Positions 33,587 through 41,535 of a DNA stretch of 64,000 bases are shown here, piece by piece; the stretch's first letter is position 1, and every line of letters begins with the position of its first letter. Origin of the DNA: Paenibacillus ottowii (GTDB lineage Bacteria > Bacillota > Bacilli > Paenibacillales > Paenibacillaceae); NCBI RefSeq assembly GCF_006874425.1, contig NZ_VIJZ01000010.1, positions 124,001 through 188,000 on the forward strand, written 5' to 3'. A model generated the notes under the pieces. That model saw only the letters and a list, made by a program, of their open reading frames with translations. It was not told the origin of the DNA and did no database searches. A program made the position numbers and the translations under genes.

Positions 33587-35761
33587 TCACTTTCCTGTTT
33601 CTTTTACTAACCGAAAACGGCCTTCAGTAGTATCTCGGCTGTTAGGTCCTGTAAAGACGGCGAATTCACCGCTGTCACTGTCAAAACTCAAATCTGCATG
33701 ATGATAGCGCAGCTGAGGCTCGGTCAATGTAAATTCCACTTCCTGACTTTCGCCTGGGGCAAGCAGGACTTTGCAGAAATCTTTCAGTTCTTTCATTGGT
33801 CGAACCGTATCCCCGCTGATATCACGGACATAGAGCTGAACCGTTTCCTCGACTGGACGTGTTCCTGTGTTCGTTACCTGTACTCTAACGGTCAGTTCTT
33901 GACCGGGAATAAGGATATCGCCGGAAAGCTGTACGCTGTTATAGGCTACATCGGTATAGCTCAGACCATAGCCGAACGGGAATAAAGGTTCGTTCGGTAT
34001 ATCTAGATACTGGGACACGTAACGTTCTGTTGTGTTCGGATCTAACTGCGGACGTCCTGTATTAAAATGATTATAATACACAGGCACCTGTCCGACCGAT
34101 TGCGGGAAAGACATCGTCAGACGCCCCGTAGGTTCGGCATCGCCGTATAACAAATCGGCAATCGCCGCGCCGCCTTCGCCACCAGGGAACCAGGCTTCCA
34201 GTACAGCATCTGCTTCTTCAATGACGCCGTGCAGATCCAATGGACGGCCATTAAACAGTACGGCTACCATGGGTTTGTTCAGTGTCTTCAGGCGCTTCAC
34301 CAATTCCAACTGGGCTTGCGGCAGGCGAATATTCGAACGGCTGCCTGCTTCACCACTCATATCCGAGCGCTCACCAAGCGCCAATACGATAATCTCTGCT
34401 TGACTGGCAGCATGCAGAGCTTCTGCATATTGCTCCTCTGTTATATCGTCTATAGAGCATCCTACTGCAACCGTAAGCAACGAGGAGGATATTTTGGATT
34501 GGAACCCGTCAACAACACGGATGGCTTTCTCTTGTGAACCGCTCCACGACCAAGAGCCCAAGATATCGCCGCTTTCTGCAAAAGGTCCGATCAACGCGAT
34601 ATGTTGATTGCGATTCAATGGAAGCACAGAATCATTTTTGAGGAGCACGCATGATTTAATCGCTAGTTCTTTAGCAACCGCACGATGGGCTTCGCAGAAC
34701 ACAACTTCACGCTCACGCTCAGGATCTGCGCCGCGCAGCGGATTTTCGAACAAGCCCAGCCTTTGCTTAAGCCTCAATATACGCATCACTGCTTCATCAA
34801 CGAGCGCTTCATCCAGCTCTCCGCTGCGAACCAGCTCAGGCAGGTGTCCGTTATAGCAGGAGGTCATCATTTCAATATCTACGCCTGCCAGCAACGCCTT
34901 TTTCGCCGCCTCCCGTTCATCCTCGGCGATGCCGTGAGGAATAAGCTCTTTGATCGCGGCCCAATCTGAAATGAGTACACCGTTAAAGCCCCATTCATCA
35001 CGAAGCAGATCTCGCATCAGACGCTTATTGCCCGTTGCGGCCACGCCTTCTACGGTATTGAAGGACGTCATCACCATTTCGCAGCCTTCATCCAAAGCAG
35101 CTTTGTAGGAGGGGAGATAATACTCTCGCAGCTGCCATGCCGATACATCTACGGTATTGTAATCCCGCCCGCCTTCACCAGCTCCATAGGCAGCAAAGTG
35201 CTTCACGCATGCGGCTACCCGCTCGGTATCCTTCGTCAGATCTTTACCCTGAAATCCGCGCACAAACGCACGGGCAAATTGACTGTTGAGATAAGGGTCT
35301 TCTCCAGTAGATTCCATCACACGGCCCCAGCGTGGGTCCCGTACCAGATCGACCATAGGAGCGAATGTGACGTGAACACCGGATACAGCTGCTTCCCGGG
35401 CAGCGATGGTGGCGCTCTCCTCTGCCAGCTCCATATCCCATGAACAGCCAATGGCCAGCGGGATCGGGAAAATCGTTTTGAAGCCGTGTACAATATCTGC
35501 CATAATTAAAAGTGGAATACCTAGGCGGTTTTTAATCAAATGAGCCTGCTGAACACGGATCGCTTCCTGGGCTCCTGCAAGACCGAGCACAGAACCAACA
35601 TTGTGGACCGTTTGTTCTGTGATACCGAGAGAAGCCATAGGCCCGGTAATTTGGCCCTCTGTGCCGGCTTCTTCAAAAAAGCCACCCACAAGCTGTAGCA
35701 GTTGGTCGACTTTTTCTTCAAGCGTCATGTTTTGTAGAAAGGAATTCAGGTGTTGTTCCAT
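33587..35761 (-). CDS. GH3 beta-glucosidase
   Basis: A 724-residue cytosolic enzyme (no signal peptide) with the full GH3 set: N-terminal barrel, nucleophile Asp266 in VLISDWAA, the alpha/beta sandwich, and a C-terminal fibronectin-like domain (TGTRPVEETVQLYVRD). It should remove glucose from short beta-linked glucosides; next to a GH94 phosphorylase and an oligosaccharide importer, sophorose and sophoro-oligosaccharides are the likely substrates. Start at ATG 35761 or 35764 behind GGAGG; a frame open to 36076 runs through the promoter region and is not used. Confidence 0.92.
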   Translation of the reverse strand: MEQHLNSFLQNMTLEEKVDQLLQLVGGFFEEAGTEGQITGPMASLGITEQTVHNVGSVLGLAGAQEAIRVQQAHLIKNRLGIPLLIMADIVHGFKTIFPIPLAIGCSWDMELAEESATIAAREAAVSGVHVTFAPMVDLVRDPRWGRVMESTGEDPYLNSQFARAFVRGFQGKDLTKDTERVAACVKHFAAYGAGEGGRDYNTVDVSAWQLREYYLPSYKAALDEGCEMVMTSFNTVEGVAATGNKRLMRDLLRDEWGFNGVLISDWAAIKELIPHGIAEDEREAAKKALLAGVDIEMMTSCYNGHLPELVRSGELDEALVDEAVMRILRLKQRLGLFENPLRGADPEREREVVFCEAHRAVAKELAIKSCVLLKNDSVLPLNRNQHIALIGPFAESGDILGSWSWSGSQEKAIRVVDGFQSKISSSLLTVAVGCSIDDITEEQYAEALHAASQAEIIVLALGERSDMSGEAGSRSNIRLPQAQLELVKRLKTLNKPMVAVLFNGRPLDLHGVIEEADAVLEAWFPGGEGGAAIADLLYGDAEPTGRLTMSFPQSVGQVPVYYNHFNTGRPQLDPNTTERYVSQYLDIPNEPLFPFGYGLSYTDVAYNSVQLSGDILIPGQELTVRVQVTNTGTRPVEETVQLYVRDISGDTVRPMKELKDFCKVLLAPGESQEVEFTLTEPQLRYHHADLSFDSDSGEFAVFTGPNSRDTTEGRFRLVKETGK

Positions 35762-35903
35762 CATAATCCTCCATAAGCTGTGTTGTTGGTCGACAGCTCT
35801 CTTTTTCAGATTCATGAGATTTTTTGGATAAAGTTGATTCAAAAAAGTGCTGAACAGGCTAATAGCTAGTATAGAAGCATAATCTTCTGTTTTATCATTA
35901 ATC

Positions 35904-35913
35904 GAAACGTTTC
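35904..35913. promoter_or_regulatory. LacI-type operator 1 (GAAACGTTTC)
   Basis: A perfect palindrome with central CG in the context ATCGAAACGTTTCTATT, 13-22 bases downstream of the predicted minus-strand start. The same 17-base context recurs at operator 2. Confidence 0.75.
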
Positions 35914-35932
35914 TATTTCTGAACTCAGTTGG

Positions 35933-35961
35933 ATTATATACGCTTTCAAAAGGAGAGTCAA
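35933..35961 (-). promoter_or_regulatory. Sigma-A promoter for GH3/GH94
   Basis: On the minus strand TTGACT (35961-35956), 17 bases, TATAAT (35938-35933). A CcpA-like TGAAAGCGTATATA (35949-35936, 12 of 14) overlaps it, which may add glucose repression. Confidence 0.72.
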
Positions 35962-36060
35962 ATCCAATATAGGAGCTTTTATATAGGATAAATAGCGTAA
36001 TAAAGATGAAACGAATGAAAAAAAGCCGCGATTCAGGAGAAATAAAATATAATAACCCTA

Positions 36061-36089
36061 TTGAATACGGTTTCAATTTGTTCTATAAT
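36061..36089 (+). promoter_or_regulatory. Sigma-A promoter for the ABC importer
   Basis: TTGAAT (36061-36066), 17 bases, TATAAT (36084-36089). The expected start near 36096 abuts operator 2. Confidence 0.72.
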
Positions 36090-36096
36090 GACTATC

Positions 36097-36106
36097 GAAA
36101 CGTTTC
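36097..36106. promoter_or_regulatory. LacI-type operator 2 (GAAACGTTTC)
   Basis: Identical to operator 1 and in the same 17-base context, placed at about +1 to +10 of the importer promoter. Centre-to-centre distance to operator 1 is 193 bases, so a repression loop is possible. Confidence 0.75.
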
Positions 36107-36329
36107 TATTGATGGGTATGGTCCTTAGGTTTTAAACATAATTATTACAACTGTATGCTTTAAATGCTATGTTTTTACGTGTACAAGGATTTTGCAGAAT
36201 TTGATTTTAAACGCTCCAAAGCGCAATATATAGACGAAACAGACCATTTCGATCTATATATTATTTATGGGAAGTTACTATTGATTTTCTGCAAAACTCT
36301 AGCATTTGAATCCGTTTTATCATATTGCA

Positions 36330-36347
36330 TGATCAGTAAACTGATCA
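36330..36347. repeat. Perfect palindrome before the binding-protein ribosome site
   Basis: TGATCAGT-aa-ACTGATCA, 8 bases perfect on each arm, ends five bases before the GGGAGG ribosome site. In RNA this forms a tight hairpin close to the site of initiation; as DNA it could be an operator. No T-tract follows. Confidence 0.5.
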
Positions 36348-36364
36348 TCTCGGGAGGAATTCGT

Positions 36365-37618
36365 ATGATGAAAAGAACGTTGGGGATCATTTTGGCAAGC
36401 ACCTTGTTACTGGGAGGCGCGCTGGTAGGCTGTTCATCCAAGGATGATTCATCCGGCAAAGATGCGAATGGCAAGACCACCATCACCTTATGGGGCATGG
36501 GAGCGGAAGGAAAGCTGCTGCCTGAAATCGTAAAAGATTTTGAGAAAGAAAATCCGGATATTCATGTTGATGTACAGGCGTTGCCGTGGGATAACGCTCA
36601 CGACAAATTGCTCACAGCGGTTGCCTCAAAATCCGGCCCGGATGTTGTTCAGTTAGGTACGTCATGGGTGCCGGAATTAGCATCTGCGGGTGCATTAACA
36701 GATATCACGCCTTACATCAGCAAATACCCTGAGCTTGAATCAAAAAATTTCTTCAAGGGCGCTGTGAGTACGGCTCAATTTGAAGGTAAACCGGTCGCCG
36801 TACCTTGGTACACTGAAACGCGAGTTTTATTCTATCGTTCCGATCTATTGAAACAAGTGGGATACAATGAAGCGCCAAAAACGTGGGAAGAACTTTCCGA
36901 TGCTGCGCAAAAGCTGGCGGCTCGGGGGAAAGGCAAGTACGGTATCTCCTTTAGTGCTAAGGAGCAGTCTATGGGCTTTATGTTTGCGCTCCAGAACGGC
37001 TCCAAACTGGTTGACGAGCAGGGCAATCCGTTGTTCAACCAACCACCATTTGTAGATGCTGTAAAGTATGTGAATAGCTTTTTCCAAAATGGATCTAATG
37101 CAGTGGATATTGGAATTGACTCCGTTCAAGGTTTACAGGGCGAGGGGATCGTTCCAATGTTTATCAGCGGTCCTTTTATGATTAAAGAAATCAAGAGCAA
37201 GGCACCAGAACTGGAAGGTAAGTGGAATATAGCGGAGCTTCCTGGCAAAGTAAACAACCTGTCCGTTTTGGGTGGAGCCAACCTTTCCATTATGAAATTC
37301 AGCAAGCACCCAGAGGAGTCGGCTAAATTCCTGGCTTACATGAGCAAACCAGAAACACAGCTGAAATGGATGGATCTATCCAGTAACTTGCCTGCGGCTA
37401 CCAAATCATGGGAAGATGCCAAGCTGAAGAGTGATCCGATGCTTCTGACGATTCGCAAACAGCTGGATCATTCCGCAGCATTGCCGCAACTGGCTGCATG
37501 GGAAGAGGTTTCCCAACAATTCATCAAGAGCTTCGAGCGTATTTACCGCGGTCATGCCGATGTACAGAAGGAAATGGATGACTTTAATCAGCAGGCTGCA
37601 AGTATTATGAAAAAATAA
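36365..37618 (+). CDS. Oligosaccharide ABC transporter substrate-binding lipoprotein
   Basis: A 417-residue family 1 solute-binding protein. The type II signal peptide ends with lipobox LVGC (Cys23), then a Ser/Asp/Lys linker and the typical TTITLWGMGAEGKLLPEIVKDFEKENP opening. ATG 36365 lies seven bases after GGGAGG. First gene of the importer operon, divergent from GH3/GH94, so the ligand is probably a sophoro-oligosaccharide, as for the equivalent protein in Listeria innocua. A frame open upstream to 36164 is leader sequence. Confidence 0.9.
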   Translation: MMKRTLGIILASTLLLGGALVGCSSKDDSSGKDANGKTTITLWGMGAEGKLLPEIVKDFEKENPDIHVDVQALPWDNAHDKLLTAVASKSGPDVVQLGTSWVPELASAGALTDITPYISKYPELESKNFFKGAVSTAQFEGKPVAVPWYTETRVLFYRSDLLKQVGYNEAPKTWEELSDAAQKLAARGKGKYGISFSAKEQSMGFMFALQNGSKLVDEQGNPLFNQPPFVDAVKYVNSFFQNGSNAVDIGIDSVQGLQGEGIVPMFISGPFMIKEIKSKAPELEGKWNIAELPGKVNNLSVLGGANLSIMKFSKHPEESAKFLAYMSKPETQLKWMDLSSNLPAATKSWEDAKLKSDPMLLTIRKQLDHSAALPQLAAWEEVSQQFIKSFERIYRGHADVQKEMDDFNQQAASIMKK

Positions 37619-37654
37619 TGATCCGTATCTGTCATTGTCAAAGGGAGTGAAGGC

Positions 37655-38539
37655 ATGAAAGGAAGCTCGCAGAAACTTGCGCCATACTTGTTTATCGGTC
37701 CCTCCATCATCCTGCTAACGCTGTTTTCGCTATTGCCGATATTACTGGCGCTTGTGATCAGCTTCACGGATATGGATCTGTCTGGACTCGTTAATTTTGA
37801 TAGCATTCGCTTTATAGGTTTGGAAAATTACACGAACGTGCTTTTGGACCCTTCTTTTTTGAAGTCGATTGGGAATACGCTATTTTTCGTCATCATCGGT
37901 GTTCCGCTAGTGCTGATATTTTCACTCAGCATTGCGATCCTGATTAACATGGGTAAATCACGTGCTTTTAAGGTATTCCGCGTCGTGTTCTATCTGCCGT
38001 CTGTAACGAATGTGGTTGCGGTCGCAGTCGTTTGGAGCTATCTGTATAATCCGACGCTTGGATTATTCAATTACGTACTTGGTCTGGTGAACTTGGGTCC
38101 CGTCCCATGGCTGACCGATCCAACAGTAGCGAAAATTTCGCTGATTGTGTTAGCGGTTTGGCGGGGTATCGGCTTAAACATGATCATCTTTATTGCTGCT
38201 ATTAAGGGGATTCCCGGCTCTTATTATGAAGCGGCCCAGCTTGACGGGGCCAATACATGGCAGCAAATTCGTTATATTACGCTTCCGCAGCTTCGTTACG
38301 CTATTTTCTTCGTGTCCATCACGACGATGATCGGTTGGCTGCAATTTTTCGAGGAACCTTTTGTCATGACCAAAGGGAAACCGCTGGACGGCACGCTGAC
38401 GGCATCCTTGTTCATTTACAATAACGGCTTCCAATTTAGTAAATTCGGGTATGCCGCGGCGGGATCGTTCATTCTGTTCTTTGCGATCATCGCGGTAACG
38501 CTGATCCAGTTCCGTTTGCAAAATAAAGCGGAGTCCTGA
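37655..38539 (+). CDS. Oligosaccharide ABC permease, MalF type
   Basis: A 294-residue six-span permease. EAA loop YYEAAQLDGANTWQQIRYITLP (about 190-210). AAGGGAG precedes ATG, 36 bases after the binding protein. Likely imports beta-1,2-linked gluco-oligosaccharides together with its neighbours; no ATPase gene is present, so a shared MsmK-like ATPase is expected. Confidence 0.92.
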   Translation: MKGSSQKLAPYLFIGPSIILLTLFSLLPILLALVISFTDMDLSGLVNFDSIRFIGLENYTNVLLDPSFLKSIGNTLFFVIIGVPLVLIFSLSIAILINMGKSRAFKVFRVVFYLPSVTNVVAVAVVWSYLYNPTLGLFNYVLGLVNLGPVPWLTDPTVAKISLIVLAVWRGIGLNMIIFIAAIKGIPGSYYEAAQLDGANTWQQIRYITLPQLRYAIFFVSITTMIGWLQFFEEPFVMTKGKPLDGTLTASLFIYNNGFQFSKFGYAAAGSFILFFAIIAVTLIQFRLQNKAES

Positions 38540-38557
38540 TAGAGAGAGGTGATGAAC

Positions 38558-39412
38558 GTGAAAACAGCTGTTCAGCAAGCCCGCGCCAATACGCGCAGTG
38601 GTGAAAAAACATTTCAATGGTTCGTGGCGATTCTCCTGACTGTGGGAGGTCTGTTGATGGTGCTGCCTTTTGCGTGGATGATTTTATCCTCCTTTAAGAC
38701 AGAGGGGGAGGTGACCAAAATCCCTCCAACCATCTGGCCGGAGCATTTTACTCTGGATAATTTTAAAATCCTGTTCGATAGCATGGCGTTTGGAACCTAT
38801 CTGACGAATACACTAATCATTGTTCTAGCTTCCTTCTTCGGATTATTCCTTAACGCCATGGCAGGTTATGGTTTTGCTAAATTCCAGTTTAAGGGCAAAG
38901 GTTTCCTGTTCTATCTGGTACTGGCAACCATGATGATTCCGGGCCAAGTGACGATGATTCCCGTCTATTTGATTCTAAACCAGATGGGGTTGACCAATTC
39001 TATGCTGGGGATTGTCCTTCCTGGATTGGTAGGCGCGTTCGCAATCTTCCTCTTCCGGCAGTTCATGTCTGATATTCCGGATGAACTGCTGGAAGCGACA
39101 CGTCTGGATGGAGCAGGGGAGTTCCGCACCTTTTTACAAATCGTGCTGCCCATTTCGACGCCAATTATTGCAGTGCAGGCCATCCTGACCTTTATCGGCG
39201 GATGGAACAGCTTCTTATGGCCGCTCATTATTGCGAACGATGAAAAGCTGTACACCTTGTCCGTAGGTTTGTCCCTGCTCAAGGGACAGAACGAAAGCCA
39301 ATTTGCCCTGCAAATGGCGGGCTCGACCTTCATGGTCGTTCCGATCATGATCATCTTCATTATTTTCCAAAAGTATATTATCGAGAATTATACGATTTCG
39401 GGTATTAAATAG
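38558..39412 (+). CDS. Oligosaccharide ABC permease, MalG type
   Basis: A 284-residue six-span permease with EAA loop LLEATRLDGAGEFRTFLQIVLP and the C-terminal IIENYTISGIK. GTG 38558 has GAGAGAGG eight bases upstream; ATG 38552 and GTG 38549 are in frame but too close to that site. It is the last gene of the importer operon and is followed by a strong terminator. Confidence 0.92.
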   Translation: MKTAVQQARANTRSGEKTFQWFVAILLTVGGLLMVLPFAWMILSSFKTEGEVTKIPPTIWPEHFTLDNFKILFDSMAFGTYLTNTLIIVLASFFGLFLNAMAGYGFAKFQFKGKGFLFYLVLATMMIPGQVTMIPVYLILNQMGLTNSMLGIVLPGLVGAFAIFLFRQFMSDIPDELLEATRLDGAGEFRTFLQIVLPISTPIIAVQAILTFIGGWNSFLWPLIIANDEKLYTLSVGLSLLKGQNESQFALQMAGSTFMVVPIMIIFIIFQKYIIENYTISGIK

Positions 39413-39438
39413 GGTTATAGTTTGATTAATGAACGCAA

Positions 39439-39491
39439 AAAAACGGAGGACCTCAAAGTTTAATCCAAAGAGGTCTTCCGTTTTTTTTTTG
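39439..39491 (+). terminator. Terminator of the importer operon
   Basis: AAAACGGAGGACCTC pairs with GAGGTCTTCCGTTTT (G-U allowed) and is followed by about ten T residues. Confidence 0.85.
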
Positions 39492-39843
39492 TTCTTGTTT
39501 TATAGAAAAATTAAAAGGCCTGCTAGTTAACATTCATTTCCTAAAAGGCCGCATCATTTTTTATATATGAGAACGGGAGAACGAAGATTAGAATTCAGAT
39601 CTCGTGTTACGTAGGTGAATAAAAGTTCCGACCTTCAGAATCATTAAGGTTTGCATTACATTAACAACGACCAGCTTTTTCGATAAAGAAATTATACTTT
39701 TATTATATTTAATTGAATATATTTCAAAAATGATATGTTAACAAATTTTATACAATTATTTTAAAAAAAGTATTGAAATGCAATAGAAAAATGATTATTT
39801 TGGAAAGGAAATAAAAAAATACAAAAAAATGGGGTGATTCAAA
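39492..39843. other. AT-rich leader region of the ranthipeptide locus
   Basis: About 350 bases, markedly AT-richer than the sugar operon before it. No coding frame is supported. AAAAGGCC occurs twice (about 39518 and 39543). The likely precursor promoter lies at its 3' end. Confidence 0.5.
39773..39801 (+). promoter_or_regulatory. Candidate promoter of the precursor gene
   Basis: TTGAAA (39773-39778), 17 bases, TATTTT (39796-39801), about 45 bases before the TTG start. The -10 is weak, so the call is tentative. Confidence 0.4.
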
Positions 39844-39999
39844 TTGTTCGATCCTATTAACCAAGCAGCTGAAGGTAGTGTTTCCCCTATGGTATGTGTT
39901 TTATGTGATACCCATGATCGTTGTGTAAATTGTGATGCTACCGATTGGTTTTGTAGCAAAGAAAGTGGCCATTGGTGTACTAATAATGATAGCGATTGA
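39844..39999 (+). CDS. papA: Ranthipeptide precursor peptide, PapA/freyrasin-like
   Basis: A 51-residue Cys-rich peptide. The leader (residues 1-16, FDPINQAAEGSVSPM) has no Cys. The core has Cys at 18, 21, 27, 30, 37 and 45; for five of them an Asp lies four residues on (18-22, 21-25, 27-31, 30-34, 45-49). This C-x3-D pattern is what I recall for PapA of P. polymyxa, where the radical SAM enzyme PapB joins each Cys to the beta-carbon of Asp. Cys37 breaks it (Ser41 at +4, Glu40 at +3). The start is TTG six bases after GGGGTGA; an in-frame TGA at 39835 excludes a longer form. The radical SAM gene follows. Confidence 0.87.
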   Translation: MFDPINQAAEGSVSPMVCVLCDTHDRCVNCDATDWFCSKESGHWCTNNDSD

Positions 40000-40046
40000 T
40001 TGAAGTAACACTCACAACGATAGCTTTTAAACACAAGGCATTCAAT

Positions 40047-40089
40047 TAGGAGGTCTGAGAACTGAATTTCTTGGGCTTCCTCCTATTTT
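40047..40089 (+). terminator. Leaky terminator between precursor and maturase
   Basis: AGGAGG-t-CTGAGAA pairs with TTCTTGG-gctt-CCTCCT, with two G-U pairs, and is followed by ATTTTC. It is the only strong structure in the 111-base gap. Such hairpins usually set a high precursor-to-enzyme ratio; here that is inference. Confidence 0.6.
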
Positions 40090-40110
40090 CTAACTTTGAA
40101 AGGGTGATCA

Positions 40111-41535
40111 ATGGTGATTAGTGTTCCATTTAAAATGAACCCCATCAAAATCATAGAAGAAAACGAAAATTTATACTTATATAATATAAAAACAAATGGG
40201 CTTTTTCAGATTGACGATGTCGTAGTAGATATATGTGATAGCGAAGGTAAGGAAATTGAAGAAATATATGAATTACTTAAGCATCGTTCTAGTAGAGAAG
40301 AGGTAGATAGGTTATTAGCCAGCCTAAAGGAAGCATCGGTTATATATAATAAAGATTTGTCTATTCAAGAGGGATCGGGAAGTTACAATGATGAGCAAGT
40401 AAGCTTATCATCTATAATCCTTATGCTGGTTCAAGAGTGTAATCTAAGATGCTCTTACTGTTATGGAGGAGACGGAGAATATAATGATCGAGGACGGATG
40501 GACACACAGACCGCATTAAAAGCAGTTGATTATCTGTTTAATCATTCTGGTGAGGAAGAAAAACTGAATATTTGCTTTTTTGGAGGGGAGCCACTTCTGA
40601 ATTTTGAAGTTATTAAAGAAGTTGTAGCCTATACTCAGCTAAAAGAAGAAAAATCAAATAAACGTGTTACATATAGTATGACAACGAACGGCACGTTGCT
40701 TTCCAAAGAAATTGAAAATTTTTTATTAGATCATCATGTTTCTATTCAGATAAGTCTAGATGGTGATCAAATGACGCACGATTTCAATCGATATTATCAG
40801 AACAGAAAAGGTACCTATGAAATCATTTTAAATAGAACAGAAAGTTTAAGAAAAAAAGGTGCCATAACAGCAAGAGCTACGATTTCACCAGTACAATTGG
40901 ATATAACTCATACACTTACACATTTAATGGGGATTGGTATTCGCCATGTTGCGATGTATCCTGCAGTCGAGATGCTTAGTGAGGAAGACTTTGAGAAGTA
41001 TGCACAAGAATTCACCAAATTGGTTGTTCATTTTGAATCTTTGCTTCAGGCAAAAAAATATGGGGAAGCACGTCAAATTTCGAACATTCTAAAATACTTG
41101 AAGATGATTCATTCTTCTTCTAAGCGAGATTACTTTTGTGGGGCGGTCTCGCATATGCTTGCCGTTGATGTGCATGGTAATCTCTATCCTTGTCAACGCT
41201 TTGTTAATGAAAAGGATTATTCTTTAGGGAATGTAAGGGAAGGGATGGATGTAAGAAAGAAGAGTAGCATGCTTAGTGAGATGCGTTTAGAGAAGAGAAC
41301 TGTATGCGGAGAATGTTGGGCTAAGAATCTATGTGGTGGAGGTTGTCCTCAAGAAAATATGGTGCTTAGTGGTTCAATTAATGAGCCAGTGGATAAATAC
41401 TGTAACTTTACTCGTAGTGCAATAATGGATTGTATGAAATTGTATTTACGATTAACTAAAGAAGACAAGAAAAACCTGTTCTCTGCTAAGCGGAAGCGAG
41501 AGCAACTATTGGAGGATGCCTCATTTGACAATTGA
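40111..41535 (+). CDS. papB: Radical SAM/SPASM peptide maturase, PapB-like
   Basis: A 474-residue enzyme expected to form Cys thioethers on the precursor. Residues 1-80 form a small PqqD-like recognition domain that would bind the leader. The radical SAM cluster is Cys110, Cys114, Cys117 (C-x3-C-x2-C, CNLRCSYC), with GGEP near 159. The C-terminal SPASM domain has the complete Cys pattern: Cys in YFCGA (about 344), G-x4-C (GNLYPC), then C-x2-C-x5-C-x3-C (CGECWAKNLCGGGC) and a final YC, so it can hold two auxiliary [4Fe-4S] clusters. AAAGGG lies six bases before ATG. Its last codons overlap the next gene. Confidence 0.92.
   Translation: MVISVPFKMNPIKIIEENENLYLYNIKTNGLFQIDDVVVDICDSEGKEIEEIYELLKHRSSREEVDRLLASLKEASVIYNKDLSIQEGSGSYNDEQVSLSSIILMLVQECNLRCSYCYGGDGEYNDRGRMDTQTALKAVDYLFNHSGEEEKLNICFFGGEPLLNFEVIKEVVAYTQLKEEKSNKRVTYSMTTNGTLLSKEIENFLLDHHVSIQISLDGDQMTHDFNRYYQNRKGTYEIILNRTESLRKKGAITARATISPVQLDITHTLTHLMGIGIRHVAMYPAVEMLSEEDFEKYAQEFTKLVVHFESLLQAKKYGEARQISNILKYLKMIHSSSKRDYFCGAVSHMLAVDVHGNLYPCQRFVNEKDYSLGNVREGMDVRKKSSMLSEMRLEKRTVCGECWAKNLCGGGCPQENMVLSGSINEPVDKYCNFTRSAIMDCMKLYLRLTKEDKKNLFSAKRKREQLLEDASFDN

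Larger units (their letters stand above)
35762..36364. other. Divergent control region of the beta-1,2-glucan locus
   Basis: About 600 bases without a gene. It holds a minus-strand promoter and operator for GH3/GH94, a plus-strand promoter and operator for the ABC importer, and a perfect palindrome just before the importer's ribosome site. Predicted leaders are long on both sides (about 165 and 270 bases). Confidence 0.7.

Noticed and set aside
35764..36076. N-terminal extension of the GH3 enzyme (105 codons).
   Set aside because: It would read through the minus-strand promoter and operator; GGAGG plus ATG 35761/35764 gives the normal family N-terminus.
36164..36364. N-terminal extension of the binding protein (67 codons).
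   Set aside because: It covers the leader and palindrome, contains no signal-peptide logic, and the GGGAGG site with ATG 36365 gives a standard lipoprotein start.
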